The notes: generated by a model not told the origin, from the sequence alone. DNA of 39,925 nt from Bacillota bacterium (GCA_023386495.1 JAEWJS010000177.1:1-39925), one strand, 5' to 3'. Positions 1-7,275 are shown, counted from the first letter of the stretch. Numbers and translations are program-made.

Positions 1-75
1 AGCGTGCCCCGGAAGCCGCGCGCGGAGAGCGCGAAGGCCGCGCCTGCGCCGCGAGCTCCGCGCAAGCGCAAGTAG
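1..75 (+). CDS. C-terminal end of an unidentified protein (partial)
   Basis: The window opens inside an open frame of 24 codons that ends at TAG (73-75). The visible residues are almost only Lys, Arg, Ala, Pro, Ser and Glu, with the end reading APRAPRKRK. Such basic, disordered tails are common at the C-terminus of RNA-binding proteins (DEAD-box helicases, pseudouridine synthases, some ribonucleases), but nothing here decides between these. A GC-rich hairpin (76-97, CCCTC..GCGC / GCGCGAGGG) follows the stop without a T-run, so it is at best a weak terminator. The frame is inferred only from composition and the stop. Confidence 0.5.
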   Translation, partial: SVPRKPRAESAKAAPAPRAPRKRK

Positions 76-212
76 CCCTCCGCGCATAGCGCGAGGGCAT
101 GGTCGGGCGCAGGCTGCGCAGACAGCCAGCTTGCGCGTTAGCGGGAGTAGCCCGCGGCACGGCGCGGCGCGATGAGGCTGCCCAGCAGTTCCCGCTCCCT
201 GCGCTTGAGATA

Positions 213-400
213 AATAGTGTAGAATACTACAACTATTTTTCATTTATATTCCTTTTGCGGAAGAATAAGTGCGTTTTCTACCACTATTTTAGGACTTTTC
301 CTGAACAAGACCACTTCAGCTTGGAATAGTTGTACTTTTATACACTAATTCCTTAGAACAGTTAACCCAATGCGAATTAGTGGCACTTTTTTACACTCTT
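213..400. repeat. Palindrome array 1 (four units, 51-61-51 spacing)
   Basis: Four short imperfect palindromes start near 213, 264, 325 and 376. Each has the form AATAGTTGTA - A/T-rich centre - TACAACTATT with variations, and is about 25 bases long. Start-to-start distances are 51, 61 and 51. The bases between units are unique. The same geometry recurs at 1540-1730 and 33165-33352. No gene is seen in 76-707 apart from this array and the tandem repeat that follows. Confidence 0.7.
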
Positions 401-424
401 TCGCTACCACTTGCTCTCCAGCCC

Positions 425-680
425 TCCAATCCGCTTACCACCCTACGTCTGCGCCACGCGAGTTACACCAACTGCCTGCTTCCTGTCCCCGCTCTCCGCT
501 TTCCCTTCAATCCGCGTACCATCCCACGTCTGCACCATGCAAGTTACTCAAACTACCTTATCCCTACTCTCCGCTCTTCTCTCCCAATCCGGCGTACCAC
601 CCCACGTTTGCGCCATCCGAGTTACTCAAACTACCTTATCCCTACCCCGTGCTCCCCCTCAGTCCGCTTGATTACCTCCT
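425..680. repeat. Degenerate tandem repeat, period 78-81 bases
   Basis: About 3.2 copies of a C/T-rich unit lie in tandem. Landmarks are the TACC of CCGCTTACC (431), CCGCGTACC (512), CCGGCGTACC (590) and the partial CCGCTTGATTACC (663), with 'GTTACTCAAACTACC' shared by copies 2 and 3. Three overlapping open frames cover it in three phases. That is what a tandem repeat without stops produces by chance, so I treat it as non-coding. It ends 30 bases before the stop of the minus-strand gene at 708. Confidence 0.75.
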
Positions 681-707
681 GCCATCTACCTTGGAAAGCA
701 CGCCCCC

Positions 708-1394
708 TTATTTGAAATAATCCATCGCGTTCCGCGCCAGCTCGTACCGGACGGTCCGCGCCCCGCTTGCGCCCTGCACCGGGACGAGCCAGCCTTTCTC
801 CTGCAGCTTCTTCAACATCTGTGTCGCGGTCCGAACATTAACCTCAAAATGGGCTTGCACATCCTTCGGACGAACCGTCCCGCAACGCTGTATCGCAAGC
901 CTGATAATCTCCTTCTCAACCAGAACCCCTCTCGACACGGGCGCCTTCGCCGGCTCATATCGGCTAAGTACCATCCGCAGCAACTGCATGCACAGCTCCG
1001 GACGCTGCTCCACATCGTCATACGCGAAGGATAGCACGACATATCCCATTGCCTGCAGGAATGTTTCGCGGTTCAGCTCATTGCAATACTTCTGCCTGTC
1101 CATATCTCGCACATGCGCTCCGAAGCCCTTCACCTCAATGATCAGCTTCACCGCACCGCCGTATGGCAGCCATGCATAATCGGCATAGTACGACCTCCCA
1201 CGCCAATCCAACACCTCATATTCCGGATGCAGATCGTCGAAGTCTCCTCTCATCGCCCACCATACATTTCTCAGGAACAACGATTCGCCATGCGCATGCC
1301 CCCTTTCCAGACGTCCCTTCCGCTCACCGCTTCGTCGCTCCATGTGACGAACTAGCCATTTCTCTCTTGCTGCCTCGTAACCTTTTGCAATCAT
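708..1394 (-). CDS. Putative PD-(D/E)XK nuclease-like protein with C-terminal winged helix (DUF559-like)
   Basis: A 228-residue protein. The N-terminal half reads like a Vsr/DUF559-type fold: GESLF around residues 37-40, then Asp72 in YADYAW, and Glu87-Val-Lys89 in IIEVKG. This gives the D-x(14)-ExK spacing of PD-(D/E)XK nucleases. Residues about 160-225 (KEIIRLAIQRCGTVRPKDVQ, then a run ending in VPVQG..YEL) resemble a winged helix-turn-helix. The start ATG is preceded by GAGGGATG 6-13 bases upstream. A 56-base terminator copy (1426-1481) and palindrome array 2 lie upstream, and the tandem repeat lies downstream. The family assignment is from motifs. The biological role (repair, defence or regulation) is unknown, and no methyltransferase or other defence partner is next to it. 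Confidence 0.7.
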   Translation of the reverse strand: MIAKGYEAAREKWLVRHMERRSGERKGRLERGHAHGESLFLRNVWWAMRGDFDDLHPEYEVLDWRGRSYYADYAWLPYGGAVKLIIEVKGFGAHVRDMDRQKYCNELNRETFLQAMGYVVLSFAYDDVEQRPELCMQLLRMVLSRYEPAKAPVSRGVLVEKEIIRLAIQRCGTVRPKDVQAHFEVNVRTATQMLKKLQEKGWLVPVQGASGARTVRYELARNAMDYFK

Positions 1395-1425
1395 TATTTC
1401 ATCCCTCTTTCCCTCGAATCGATTT

Positions 1426-1481
1426 CAGCGAACGCAAAAACGCCCCGGAACACGCCAACAAGCGTGTAATCCGGGACGTTC
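1426..1481 (-). terminator. Duplicated terminator, upstream copy
   Basis: On the minus strand a GC-rich hairpin (GAACGTCCCGG .. TTCCGGGGCG) with an inner stem is followed by TTTTTGCG. It is a near-identical copy (2 differences in 56 bases) of the terminator at 1736-1791. It lies upstream of the nuclease-like gene and has no gene of its own to terminate, so it probably arose by local duplication. Confidence 0.75.
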
Positions 1482-1539
1482 TTCGTCACCTGCATTTATC
1501 ATACTGGAATCGAGCTTCTTTGACCAGCACTTTTCGCAT

Positions 1540-1730
1540 AAATAGTGTAAAAAGTTACAAATAATTCACCGCCTTGCACCTCCCGTCTGCAAACAAGGTA
1601 GTTTTCTACAACTAATTCGCCCCATACACCGAAGAATCCGCCACCTAGCCCAATTTAATTGCACGATTTTACACTAAACACCGATAAGCCCAATATCGCA
1701 ATCGAATAGTTGTACGATTTACACTTATCA
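1540..1730. repeat. Palindrome array 2 (four units, 51-61-51 spacing)
   Basis: Units lie at about 1541, 1592, 1653 and 1704, related to AATAGTGTAaaaagTTACAAATAATT, with the last unit one base shorter in its centre. Spacing by aligned arms is 51, 61 and 50-51. The array fills the region between the two copies of the duplicated terminator. The spacer before the fourth unit resembles the corresponding spacer of array 3 (CGATAAGCCCAATATCGCA against CCGAAGCAATATCCGCC), so the arrays share ancestry. Confidence 0.7.
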
Positions 1731-1735
1731 CCAGC

Positions 1736-1791
1736 CAGCGAACGCAAAAACGCCCCGGAACACGCCAATAAGCGTGCAATCCGGGACGTTC
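1736..1791 (-). terminator. Rho-independent terminator of the aminotransferase gene
   Basis: The hairpin begins 17 bases after the stop of the gene at 1808 on the minus strand. Outer stem AACGTCCCGGA / TCCGGGGCGTT, inner GCACGC / GGCGTG, then TTTTTGCG. It is the downstream copy of a 56-base direct repeat whose other copy is 310 bases to the left. Confidence 0.85.
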
Positions 1792-1807
1792 CATCTTAAT
1801 CGATCCT

Positions 1808-3013
1808 CTACATCCCGCGCGCCGTGAACTCGCCGATCGCCTCAGCCAGCCGGTCGATGCCGACGGCCATCTGCTCGCCGGTCGTGTAGGTGAAGTTGAG
1901 CCGCGCCGTATTGCGTTTCGGCTCGCCAGCATAGAATGCCGAGCCCGGCACGAATGCCACGCCCTTCTGCACCGCAGCCTTGAGCAGCGCCTCAGCGTCC
2001 AGCCCTTCAGGCAGCTCCAGCCAGAGGAACATGCCGCCCTTCGGCTCGATCCAGGACAGCCCTTGCGGCATACGCGCCGCAAGCAGCTCTTGCATCTGGC
2101 GCATGCGGGCGCCATAATTCTCCGCAATGACGCCAATGTGCTCATCCAGCGGAAAATGCCGCAGCAACTGGTCCAACGTCTGCTGGTCCAAGGAGCTGGA
2201 GTGGATATCTGCCGCTTGCTTCACCTTGGCCATGTTCTGAATCACGGTCCGATCGCCCATCGCCCAGCCGGTTCGCAGCGCAGGCGCGACCGTCTTCGAG
2301 AACGTGCTCGTGTAGAGCACATGGCCGCCGTCCACGCGGTTGTCGAGCGAGAGGATCGTGCGATAATCGGCTGCCGGATCGAACTTAATGTCGCCGTATG
2401 GATCATCCTCGATAATCAGAATACCGTACTTGCGGCAGAGCTCCAGCAAGCCCTTCCGACGCTCCAAGCTCCAGACGCGCCCCGTCGGATTGCCGAACGT
2501 GGGCACCACATAGACCAGCTTCGGCTTCTTCTCCTTCATGATGCGCTCTGCATGCTCCAGCAGCATGCCGTCCGCATCGCTATCCGCAGCCGCAACTTCC
2601 AGACCGTTCAAGCCAAACACTTGAAGACCGGCTAGATAGGTCGGATTCTCGACGAGCACCGTATCGCCAGGCTCGGTCAGCACGCGCACCGCCAAGTCGA
2701 TCGCCTGTTGGGAGCCGGTCGTCAGCAGCATCTGTTCCGGCACGACCTGCATGCCCTTATCTGCCATGCGACCGCACAATTGCTCGCGCAGCGGCATATA
2801 GCCTTCCGTCACGCCGTATTGCAGCGAGCCGCCGCCTGCTTGCAGCACGCGGCTTGCCGCTTCGCGCATCGCATCGACCGGGAACAGCTCCTCTGCCGGT
2901 AGACCGCCCGCGAACGAGATGATCTGTTTCCCCTTGCCCTGCGTCAATTTTAGAATATCCCTTACGGCCGACGATTGCAGCCGCTCGACACGCGATGAGA
3001 ACCGATATTCCAT
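1808..3013 (-). CDS. PLP-dependent class I/II aminotransferase (LysN / 2-aminoadipate transaminase type)
   Basis: A 401-residue fold-type I aminotransferase, cytosolic, of the LysN/ARO8-like group (MocR catalytic domain without the helix-turn-helix). Seen: ISFAGGLPAEELFP near the N-terminus, YGVTEGYMPLREQL, NPTYL, PTFGNPTGR, DDPYGDI and the PLP lysine in TSTFSKTVAPALRTGW. I chose the ATG at 3013, not the longer frame from 3115, because GGAG lies 8 bases upstream and the family's proteins begin near this point. The gene stands alone, with its own terminator at 1736-1791. Proteins of this family transaminate 2-aminoadipate, aromatic or branched-chain amino acids, and the sequence alone does not fix the substrate. 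Confidence 0.85.
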   Translation of the reverse strand: MEYRFSSRVERLQSSAVRDILKLTQGKGKQIISFAGGLPAEELFPVDAMREAASRVLQAGGGSLQYGVTEGYMPLREQLCGRMADKGMQVVPEQMLLTTGSQQAIDLAVRVLTEPGDTVLVENPTYLAGLQVFGLNGLEVAAADSDADGMLLEHAERIMKEKKPKLVYVVPTFGNPTGRVWSLERRKGLLELCRKYGILIIEDDPYGDIKFDPAADYRTILSLDNRVDGGHVLYTSTFSKTVAPALRTGWAMGDRTVIQNMAKVKQAADIHSSSLDQQTLDQLLRHFPLDEHIGVIAENYGARMRQMQELLAARMPQGLSWIEPKGGMFLWLELPEGLDAEALLKAAVQKGVAFVPGSAFYAGEPKRNTARLNFTYTTGEQMAVGIDRLAEAIGEFTARGM

Positions 3014-3201
3014 GCTTTCTCCTGCCTCCCGTTTGTGAATGCCGTATGTCCACCTGTTCATCTTTGTCCATTTTACGCGCAACGATGCCTGCTGGCAACA
3101 ATTGACTGCTCGCAAGTTGTAACAATTCGTTCACAATGTATGCCGTTTTCTTTTCCCCGCAGGTTGGGTATAATAGTAACTAATTATTGGAGGTGTTCAG
3201 G

Positions 3202-3300
3202 GTGAGCATCACATTCGTTATCGTCATGACCGTCTTCGTACTGTTCCTCGTCTCCATACTGACGGCAGCGTACAACGACGACAAGACCAAAGGCCTGTAA
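3202..3300 (+). CDS. 32-residue single-pass membrane peptide
   Basis: The small frame begins with GTG and reads MSITFVIVMTVFVLFLVSIL, followed by a short charged tail (NDDKTKGL). GGAGG sits at 3189-3193, 8 bases before the start, a TATAAT box at 3169-3174, and a strong terminator follows at once (3314-3354). A dedicated promoter, ribosome binding site and terminator make this a convincing gene despite its length. It would be a hydrophobic helix in the membrane with a polar C-terminus. I do not recognise its function. Confidence 0.75.
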   Translation: MSITFVIVMTVFVLFLVSILTAAYNDDKTKGL

Positions 3301-3313
3301 CAGGCACTACGAC

Positions 3314-3354
3314 AAGAAGCTCTTCGTTCGCTGATGCGAATGAGGAGCTTCTTT
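3314..3354 (+). terminator. Terminator of the small membrane peptide gene
   Basis: AAGAAGCTC / GAGCTTCTT stem with an inner TTCGC/GCGAA pairing, followed by TTTTG, 14 bases after the stop codon. Confidence 0.85.
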
Positions 3355-3378
3355 TGCTTGCCGCTGCGCAGCGGGCAT

Positions 3379-3404
3379 AGAAACGGGAACCCTAGGGTTC
3401 CCGT
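3379..3404 (-). terminator. Terminator of the AbrB-type gene
   Basis: A perfect 22-base palindrome (ACGGGAACCC / GGGTTCCCGT) lies just after the stop of the minus-strand gene at 3412, followed on that strand by TTTCTAT. Confidence 0.75.
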
Positions 3405-3411
3405 GAAGTGC

Positions 3412-3660
3412 TTATCTCTTCATCTGGATCATATCCGACATGCAAGTCGTACAAAGATGCCTTTCCTTAAATTCGCTAACACCGTCCATCGATCCGCAGA
3501 ATACGCAGCGTGGACGATAGCGCTCCAGAATAATATGATCTCCCTGTACCAGAATCTCTACGGGATCCCCCTCGTTCATCTGATACCTTTTTCTAAGCGA
3601 TTTGGGCAGCACGATTCGGCCCAATTGGTCTACTTTACGCACAACGCCTGCTGGTTTCAA
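3412..3660 (-). CDS. AbrB-family transition-state regulator with C-terminal zinc-finger-like motif
   Basis: An 82-residue DNA-binding protein. The N-terminal half (GVVRKVDQLGRIVLPKSLRK) is the SpoVT/AbrB swapped-hairpin barrel. The C-terminal part differs from B. subtilis AbrB and carries CVFC ... CTTC, four cysteines likely to bind zinc. A longer frame starts with GTG at 3669, but that GTG lies inside the Shine-Dalgarno stretch AGGAGAGGTG. TTG at 3660 sits 6 bases beyond it and gives a protein starting MKPAGVVRKVD, aligned with AbrB (MKSTGIVRKVD), so I chose TTG. Known AbrB proteins repress stationary-phase genes during growth. This paralogue may be AbrB itself or an AbrB-like protein. Confidence 0.88.
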   Translation of the reverse strand: MKPAGVVRKVDQLGRIVLPKSLRKRYQMNEGDPVEILVQGDHIILERYRPRCVFCGSMDGVSEFKERHLCTTCMSDMIQMKR

Positions 3661-3818
3661 ATGTATCACCTCTCCTGTGTCCTCATATCCTAGTCTTTAC
3701 ATGTCTAGAAACCTTGTGCATCTTAGACTTTCGAGAAGTAAGTTGCTTTTCCTTCCCAGTTTCACTTTTGCTTAATATTCTGCAACTAGGAATGTGAACA
3801 CAATTTGACGGCAATCCA

Positions 3819-4283
3819 CTATTCCAGCCCTGCAAAATCCAGCTGACGATACGCCTCGTACACGACGATTGCCGCCGAGTTGGACAGATTGAGCGAACGC
3901 ACCTTGTCGGTCATCGGAAGCCGTAAGCATGTGTCCGGATTCGCGTCGAGCAGCGCCTGCGGTAGCCCCTTGGTCTCCTTGCCGAAGACGAACAGATCCC
4001 CGTCGCGATATCGATGCTCCGTGTAGCGCTTCTCCGCGCGCGTGCTGGCGAAGAAGAAGCGGTTGCCGGCGAACCGGGCCGCCACCTCCTCGAATGAATC
4101 ATAGTGCGTGACGTTCACGGCATACCAATAATCCAGCCCCGCGCGCTTCAGCGTCGCGTCGTCCGTCCGGAAGCCGAGGGGATGAACCAAGTGCAGATGC
4201 GTGCCGGTCGCCGCGCAGGTGCGGGCAATATTGCCCGTGTTCGCCGGAATCTCTGGCTCGACAAGTACGATATGAAGCGGCAA
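3819..4283 (-). CDS. trmL: tRNA (cytidine(34)-2'-O)-methyltransferase TrmL
   Basis: A 154-residue SPOUT methyltransferase that 2'-O-methylates the wobble base of tRNA-Leu. Family motifs are present in order: MPLHIVLVEPEIPANTGNIA at the N-terminus, then FGKETKGLP and the knot segment MTDKVRSLNLSNSAAIVVYE, which together form the S-adenosylmethionine site. The length is the family's usual one. The start codon is TTG, with GGGAGGG 8 bases upstream and no in-frame ATG alternative. The gene stands alone. Element copy A lies upstream, between it and the divergent response regulator. Confidence 0.93.
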   Translation of the reverse strand: MPLHIVLVEPEIPANTGNIARTCAATGTHLHLVHPLGFRTDDATLKRAGLDYWYAVNVTHYDSFEEVAARFAGNRFFFASTRAEKRYTEHRYRDGDLFVFGKETKGLPQALLDANPDTCLRLPMTDKVRSLNLSNSAAIVVYEAYRQLDFAGLE

Positions 4284-4311
4284 GCAATATCCCTCCCTTT
4301 CCTATTCAAGT

Positions 4312-4457
4312 GACTGCTTGTCAGCGCCGAGAAGGTTGGACGATGGTAGCAATTGAGGAGCGGAGGCTGTACCTACGTGAGCACCGGAAATTGCGCCAGC
4401 GTTCAAGATTCGATGTCGAATCGGCTTCGAAGCATTACTTCGCGATCACAAGCAGTC
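4312..4457 (+). repeat. Covarying palindromic element, copy A (short form, 146 bases)
   Basis: The ends are perfect 10-base inverted repeats (GACTGCTTGT / ACAAGCAGTC). Inside lie TTGGACG / CGTTCAA, TGG / CCA, GCAATT (4349-4354) / AATTGC (4389-4394), and two small palindromes near the right end (ATTCGATGTCGAAT and GCTTCGAAGC). Forward orientation. It fills the divergent region between trmL and the PhoP-like gene and ends 3 bases before the PhoP-like box. It codes for nothing I can recognise. Confidence 0.9.
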
Positions 4458-4460
4458 AAT

Positions 4461-4514
4461 TTAACATTCGGTTAACGTGTGGTTAATCTCGCCCGTAAGC
4501 TCCTCCTGCATAAT
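4461..4514 (+). promoter_or_regulatory. PhoP-like box and promoter of the response regulator gene
   Basis: TTAAC, TTAAC and TTAAT occur at 4461, 4472 and 4483, spaced exactly 11 bases. This is the direct-repeat pattern of PhoP/PhoB-type boxes (consensus near TTAACA). A CATAAT -10 lies at 4509-4514 with no good -35, as is usual when an activator occupies that position. The likely reading is autoregulation of the gene at 4550. Confidence 0.7.
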
Positions 4515-4549
4515 GGCCTTACCATGATGACGGCAAAGGAGAATGCGGT

Positions 4550-5290
4550 GTGAGAAACAAAATATTGGTCGTCGACGATGAACCGTCGATCTCGATGCTA
4601 ATCGAGTTCAACCTGAAGCTCGCCGGCTTCGACGTACGCTGCGTGCACGACGGCGAAGCCGTTTTCGATATGCTGAAGCCCTTCCGTCCTGACTTGATCG
4701 TACTTGATCTGATGCTTCCCAAGATGGACGGCATCCAAGTCTGCCGCGAGCTCCGCAAGCAGAACAACGCCGTGCCGATCGTCATGCTGACTGCCCTCCA
4801 AGACGTTACAGATAAGATAGCCGGCCTCGATAACGGCGCAGACGATTATATGACCAAGCCCTTCAGTCCGCAGGAGCTGATCTCCCGCATCCAAGCCATA
4901 CTGCGGCGCGTGCAGTCGCTGCCTGCCGTCGGGGGCGGCACGATCCACGAGATCGGCAGGCTTACCGTCCATGCCGACCAGCGCGAAGTCCATCTGGACG
5001 GCAAGTTGGTCGAATTGACGCCGAAGGAATTCGAGCTATTGCTCTTCCTCTGCAAGCATCGCGGCAAGGTACTCAGCCGGCAGCAATTGCTGCATGGCGT
5101 GTGGGATTATCATTTTCTCGGCGATACGAGAATCGTGGACGTCCACATCAGTCACCTTCGTGACAAAATCGAGCGCAACGCCCGGACGCCGGAGTATATC
5201 ATGACCGTGCGCAATGTCGGCTATAAGCTGTCGGGTCCGCATACGCAGACCTCGTCACCGCCGAAATCCAAAGATATCTCCCACGGCTAG
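4550..5290 (+). CDS. PhoP-like OmpR-family response regulator (orphan)
   Basis: A 246-residue cytosolic response regulator. The receiver domain (1-120) has the acidic pair Asp9-Asp10, phosphoacceptor Asp53 in LIVLDLMLPKMDG and the conserved Lys in MTKPFSP. The winged-helix output domain (about 130-233) has LTPKEFELLLFL and GDTRIVDVHISHLRDKIE, the latter close to B. subtilis PhoP. A Ser/Pro-rich tail of about 13 residues ends it. Start is GTG with AAGGAG 7 bases upstream. No sensor kinase follows: the gene is closed by a terminator at 5306-5345, so the partner must be elsewhere. An 11-base direct-repeat box upstream fits PhoP-type autoregulation. The name PhoP is an inference, and another PhoB/PhoP-group member is possible. 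Confidence 0.85.
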   Translation: MRNKILVVDDEPSISMLIEFNLKLAGFDVRCVHDGEAVFDMLKPFRPDLIVLDLMLPKMDGIQVCRELRKQNNAVPIVMLTALQDVTDKIAGLDNGADDYMTKPFSPQELISRIQAILRRVQSLPAVGGGTIHEIGRLTVHADQREVHLDGKLVELTPKEFELLLFLCKHRGKVLSRQQLLHGVWDYHFLGDTRIVDVHISHLRDKIERNARTPEYIMTVRNVGYKLSGPHTQTSSPPKSKDISHG

Positions 5291-5305
5291 TTCCATTCAC
5301 AATGA

Positions 5306-5345
5306 AACCGCCCTTTCCGCGGCTCGCGCCGAGGAAAGGGCGGTT
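5306..5345. terminator. Bidirectional terminator between the response regulator and serC
   Basis: A perfect 13-base stem (AACCGCCCTTTCC / GGAAAGGGCGGTT) with a GC-rich loop and T-containing flanks on both sides (TTATTCT on plus, TTTCATT on minus), placed between two convergent genes. Confidence 0.85.
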
Positions 5346-5363
5346 ATTCTGTGTCTCGCCGTC

Positions 5364-6452
5364 TTAACCGTGGCGCTTCTGGAAGTCTGCCATGAACGAC
5401 GCGAGTGCCTGGCAGCTCTCGAGCGGTACGGCATTGTAGGTCGAAGCGCGAAGACCGCCGACGCTGCGATGCCCCTTCAGTCCGACAAAACCTTGCTGCT
5501 CGGATTCCTTAATGAACTGCTTCTCCAGCTCCTCGGAGTGGATACGGAACGTAATGTTCATGCGGGAACGGCTCTCAATCTGAGCAAACCCGCGATAGAA
5601 GCCGCCGCTGTTATCGATGCGATCATAGATCAACTGCGTCTTGTCGCGGTTGAATTGTTCGATCGCCTGAACCCCGCCCTTGTTCTTAATCCATTGCAGC
5701 ACCAGATTCACCATATACACCGAGAAGGATGGCGGCGTATTGTAGAGCGAACGATCCTTCGCATGCGTATCGTAGCGCAGCATGGTCGGTACAGCTGCCG
5801 GGCTGCTCTCCGCCAGATCCTTGCGAATAATGACGACCGTTACGCCGGACGGACCAAGGTTCTTCTGCGCACCGGCATAGATAAGGCCGAACTTGCTAAT
5901 GTCTACCGGACGCGACATAATGTCGCTGGACATGTCGCCGATCAGCGGTACGCTGCCCGTATCCGGGAAGTCTTGGAATTGCGTCCCCTCAATCGTCTCA
6001 TTCGACGTCACATGCACATAAGCTGCCTGCTCCGGGATCACAATATCGGATAATGCAGGGATGCGGCGATATTCGTCATTCTGCGACGATGCTGCGACAG
6101 CGGTCTCGCCGAACAGCTTCGCTTCCTTGGCTGCCTTGCTTGCCCAACTGCCCGTCATCACGTACGCTCCCGTTGTGCCGGGCTTCAGCAGATTCATCGG
6201 CACCATGGCGAATTGCGTGCTTGCGCCGCCTTGCAGGAACAAGACCTCGTAATTGTCCGGGATACCGAACAATTCGCGCATCAGCGCCTGCGTCTCATTG
6301 TTCAATCCCTCGTAGAGTGCGCTGCGATGCGACATTTCCATGATCGACATGCCAGCGCCTTGGTACTCCACGAATTGCGCCTGCGCTTGCTCCAGAACCT
6401 CTAACGGCAATGCCGCAGGTCCGGCGTTAAAATTATATGCGCGATTACTCAC
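5364..6452 (-). CDS. serC: Phosphoserine aminotransferase
   Basis: A 362-residue PLP enzyme that converts 3-phosphohydroxypyruvate to phosphoserine in serine synthesis. It may also serve in pyridoxal 5'-phosphate synthesis in some bacteria. Seen: RAYNFNAGPAALP at the N-terminus, EMSHRS, FLQGGAS, the PLP lysine in YAGAQKNLGPSG, and the C-terminal GLKGHRSVGGLRAS. Start is GTG at 6452 (family proteins begin xSNRxYNFNAGP), with AAGGAG 8 bases upstream. The longer frame from 6512 is not needed. A stretch of eight C (6501-6508, G on the coding strand) lies in the promoter region, and element copy B lies just beyond it. Confidence 0.95.
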   Translation of the reverse strand: MSNRAYNFNAGPAALPLEVLEQAQAQFVEYQGAGMSIMEMSHRSALYEGLNNETQALMRELFGIPDNYEVLFLQGGASTQFAMVPMNLLKPGTTGAYVMTGSWASKAAKEAKLFGETAVAASSQNDEYRRIPALSDIVIPEQAAYVHVTSNETIEGTQFQDFPDTGSVPLIGDMSSDIMSRPVDISKFGLIYAGAQKNLGPSGVTVVIIRKDLAESSPAAVPTMLRYDTHAKDRSLYNTPPSFSVYMVNLVLQWIKNKGGVQAIEQFNRDKTQLIYDRIDNSGGFYRGFAQIESRSRMNITFRIHSEELEKQFIKESEQQGFVGLKGHRSVGGLRASTYNAVPLESCQALASFMADFQKRHG

Positions 6453-6524
6453 CGTTCCACTCCTTGTCTTTCTCTGTGATATGGTAACTATATCAAGTTT
6501 CCCCCCCACCAATCAAGAGGCAGG

Positions 6525-6674
6525 GCCCGCTTGTGAGCGCGAAGTGATGCTTCGAAGCTTATTCGACGTCGAATCTTGAACGCTGGCGAAAGTTCCGGTA
6601 CTCACGTAGGTCTGCCTACGCTCCGTTCCTCACTTTCTACCATCGTCCAACCTTCTCGGCGCTGACAACCGGGC
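6525..6674 (-). repeat. Covarying palindromic element, copy B (short form, 150 bases)
   Basis: Reverse orientation. Outer arms are GCCC / GGGC followed by GCTTGT / ACAACC (one mismatch). The internal helix is GAAAGT / ACTTTC (6632-6637 with 6588-6593), where copy A has GCAATT / AATTGC. The apex is CGTAGG-CAGA-CCTACG when read forward. It lies in the divergent region between serC and thpR and ends 14 bases before the thpR Shine-Dalgarno sequence. Confidence 0.9.
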
Positions 6675-6701
6675 ATTTTGAATATTAGGAGGTACCTTAA
6701 T

Positions 6702-7268
6702 ATGAACGAAACCATTCGATTGTTTTCGGGAATTGCATTGCCGGATTCGGTTCGGCATGAATTGCGTTCCATGCTGCCCGGCTGGCAGAATCGCTTCGCG
6801 TTCGGCAAGTGGGCGCACCCGCACGACTGGCACGTGACGCTGCATTTTCTCGGAGAGCTGCCTGTCGGACAGAAGTCTGGGGTGCAGCAAGCGCTCGACC
6901 AAGCTGCGGCAGCCGTATCGGCCTTTACGCTCCGGCTTGCCGGTCTGGGCACCTTCGGTGCTCCGCGAAGCCCGTCGATTCTGTGGGTCGGGCTGCCCGA
7001 ACCGCTCGACTCGCTGCGCAGCCTGCATGCTGAGCTGGGACGCAATTTGCGGACCCATGTCGGATTCGAGGCGGAACAGCGCGCCTACCGACCGCATCTG
7101 ACAATCGCCCGCAAGTATCGCGGCGATCAGCCTTGGGATCCTGCTCTGCTGAATGATGTCGACGTACCGGAACTTAGCTTCACCGTACCCGAGGCTTGTC
7201 TATTCGTCAGCCGGTTGGGACGTTCGCCGATGTATGAGATCGTGCACCGCTCGCTGCTTCGCTCCTAA
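6702..7268 (+). CDS. thpR: RNA 2',3'-cyclic phosphodiesterase (2'-5' RNA ligase family)
   Basis: A 188-residue member of the 2H phosphoesterase family. The two catalytic HxT motifs are visible: HVT at residues 44-46 (WHVTLHFLGEL) and HLT at 132-134 (RPHLTIARKY). The length is typical. The protein opens 2',3'-cyclic phosphates on RNA in vitro, and its role in the cell is poorly known. ATG at 6702 was chosen over ATG 6678 because GGAGG (6688-6692) sits 9 bases upstream. The gene is single, with the hairpin at 7276-7297 after it. Confidence 0.92.
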   Translation: MNETIRLFSGIALPDSVRHELRSMLPGWQNRFAFGKWAHPHDWHVTLHFLGELPVGQKSGVQQALDQAAAAVSAFTLRLAGLGTFGAPRSPSILWVGLPEPLDSLRSLHAELGRNLRTHVGFEAEQRAYRPHLTIARKYRGDQPWDPALLNDVDVPELSFTVPEACLFVSRLGRSPMYEIVHRSLLRS

Positions 7269-7275
7269 CAAAGAA

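Noticed and set aside
213..400. CRISPR array
   Set aside because: Repeats are degenerate, spacing alternates 51-61-51 in several places, arrays stop at four units, and no cas genes are present. Spacers in the 10704 array are copies of each other.
370..720. Three overlapping Pro/Ser/Leu-rich open frames
   Set aside because: They follow a 78-81 base tandem repeat in three phases, with no start signal. All three cannot be genes and none looks like one.
4312..4457. IS element remnant with transposase
   Set aside because: At 146-189 bases and without any ORF or recognisable transposase fragment, the repeats can only be non-autonomous elements, if mobile at all.
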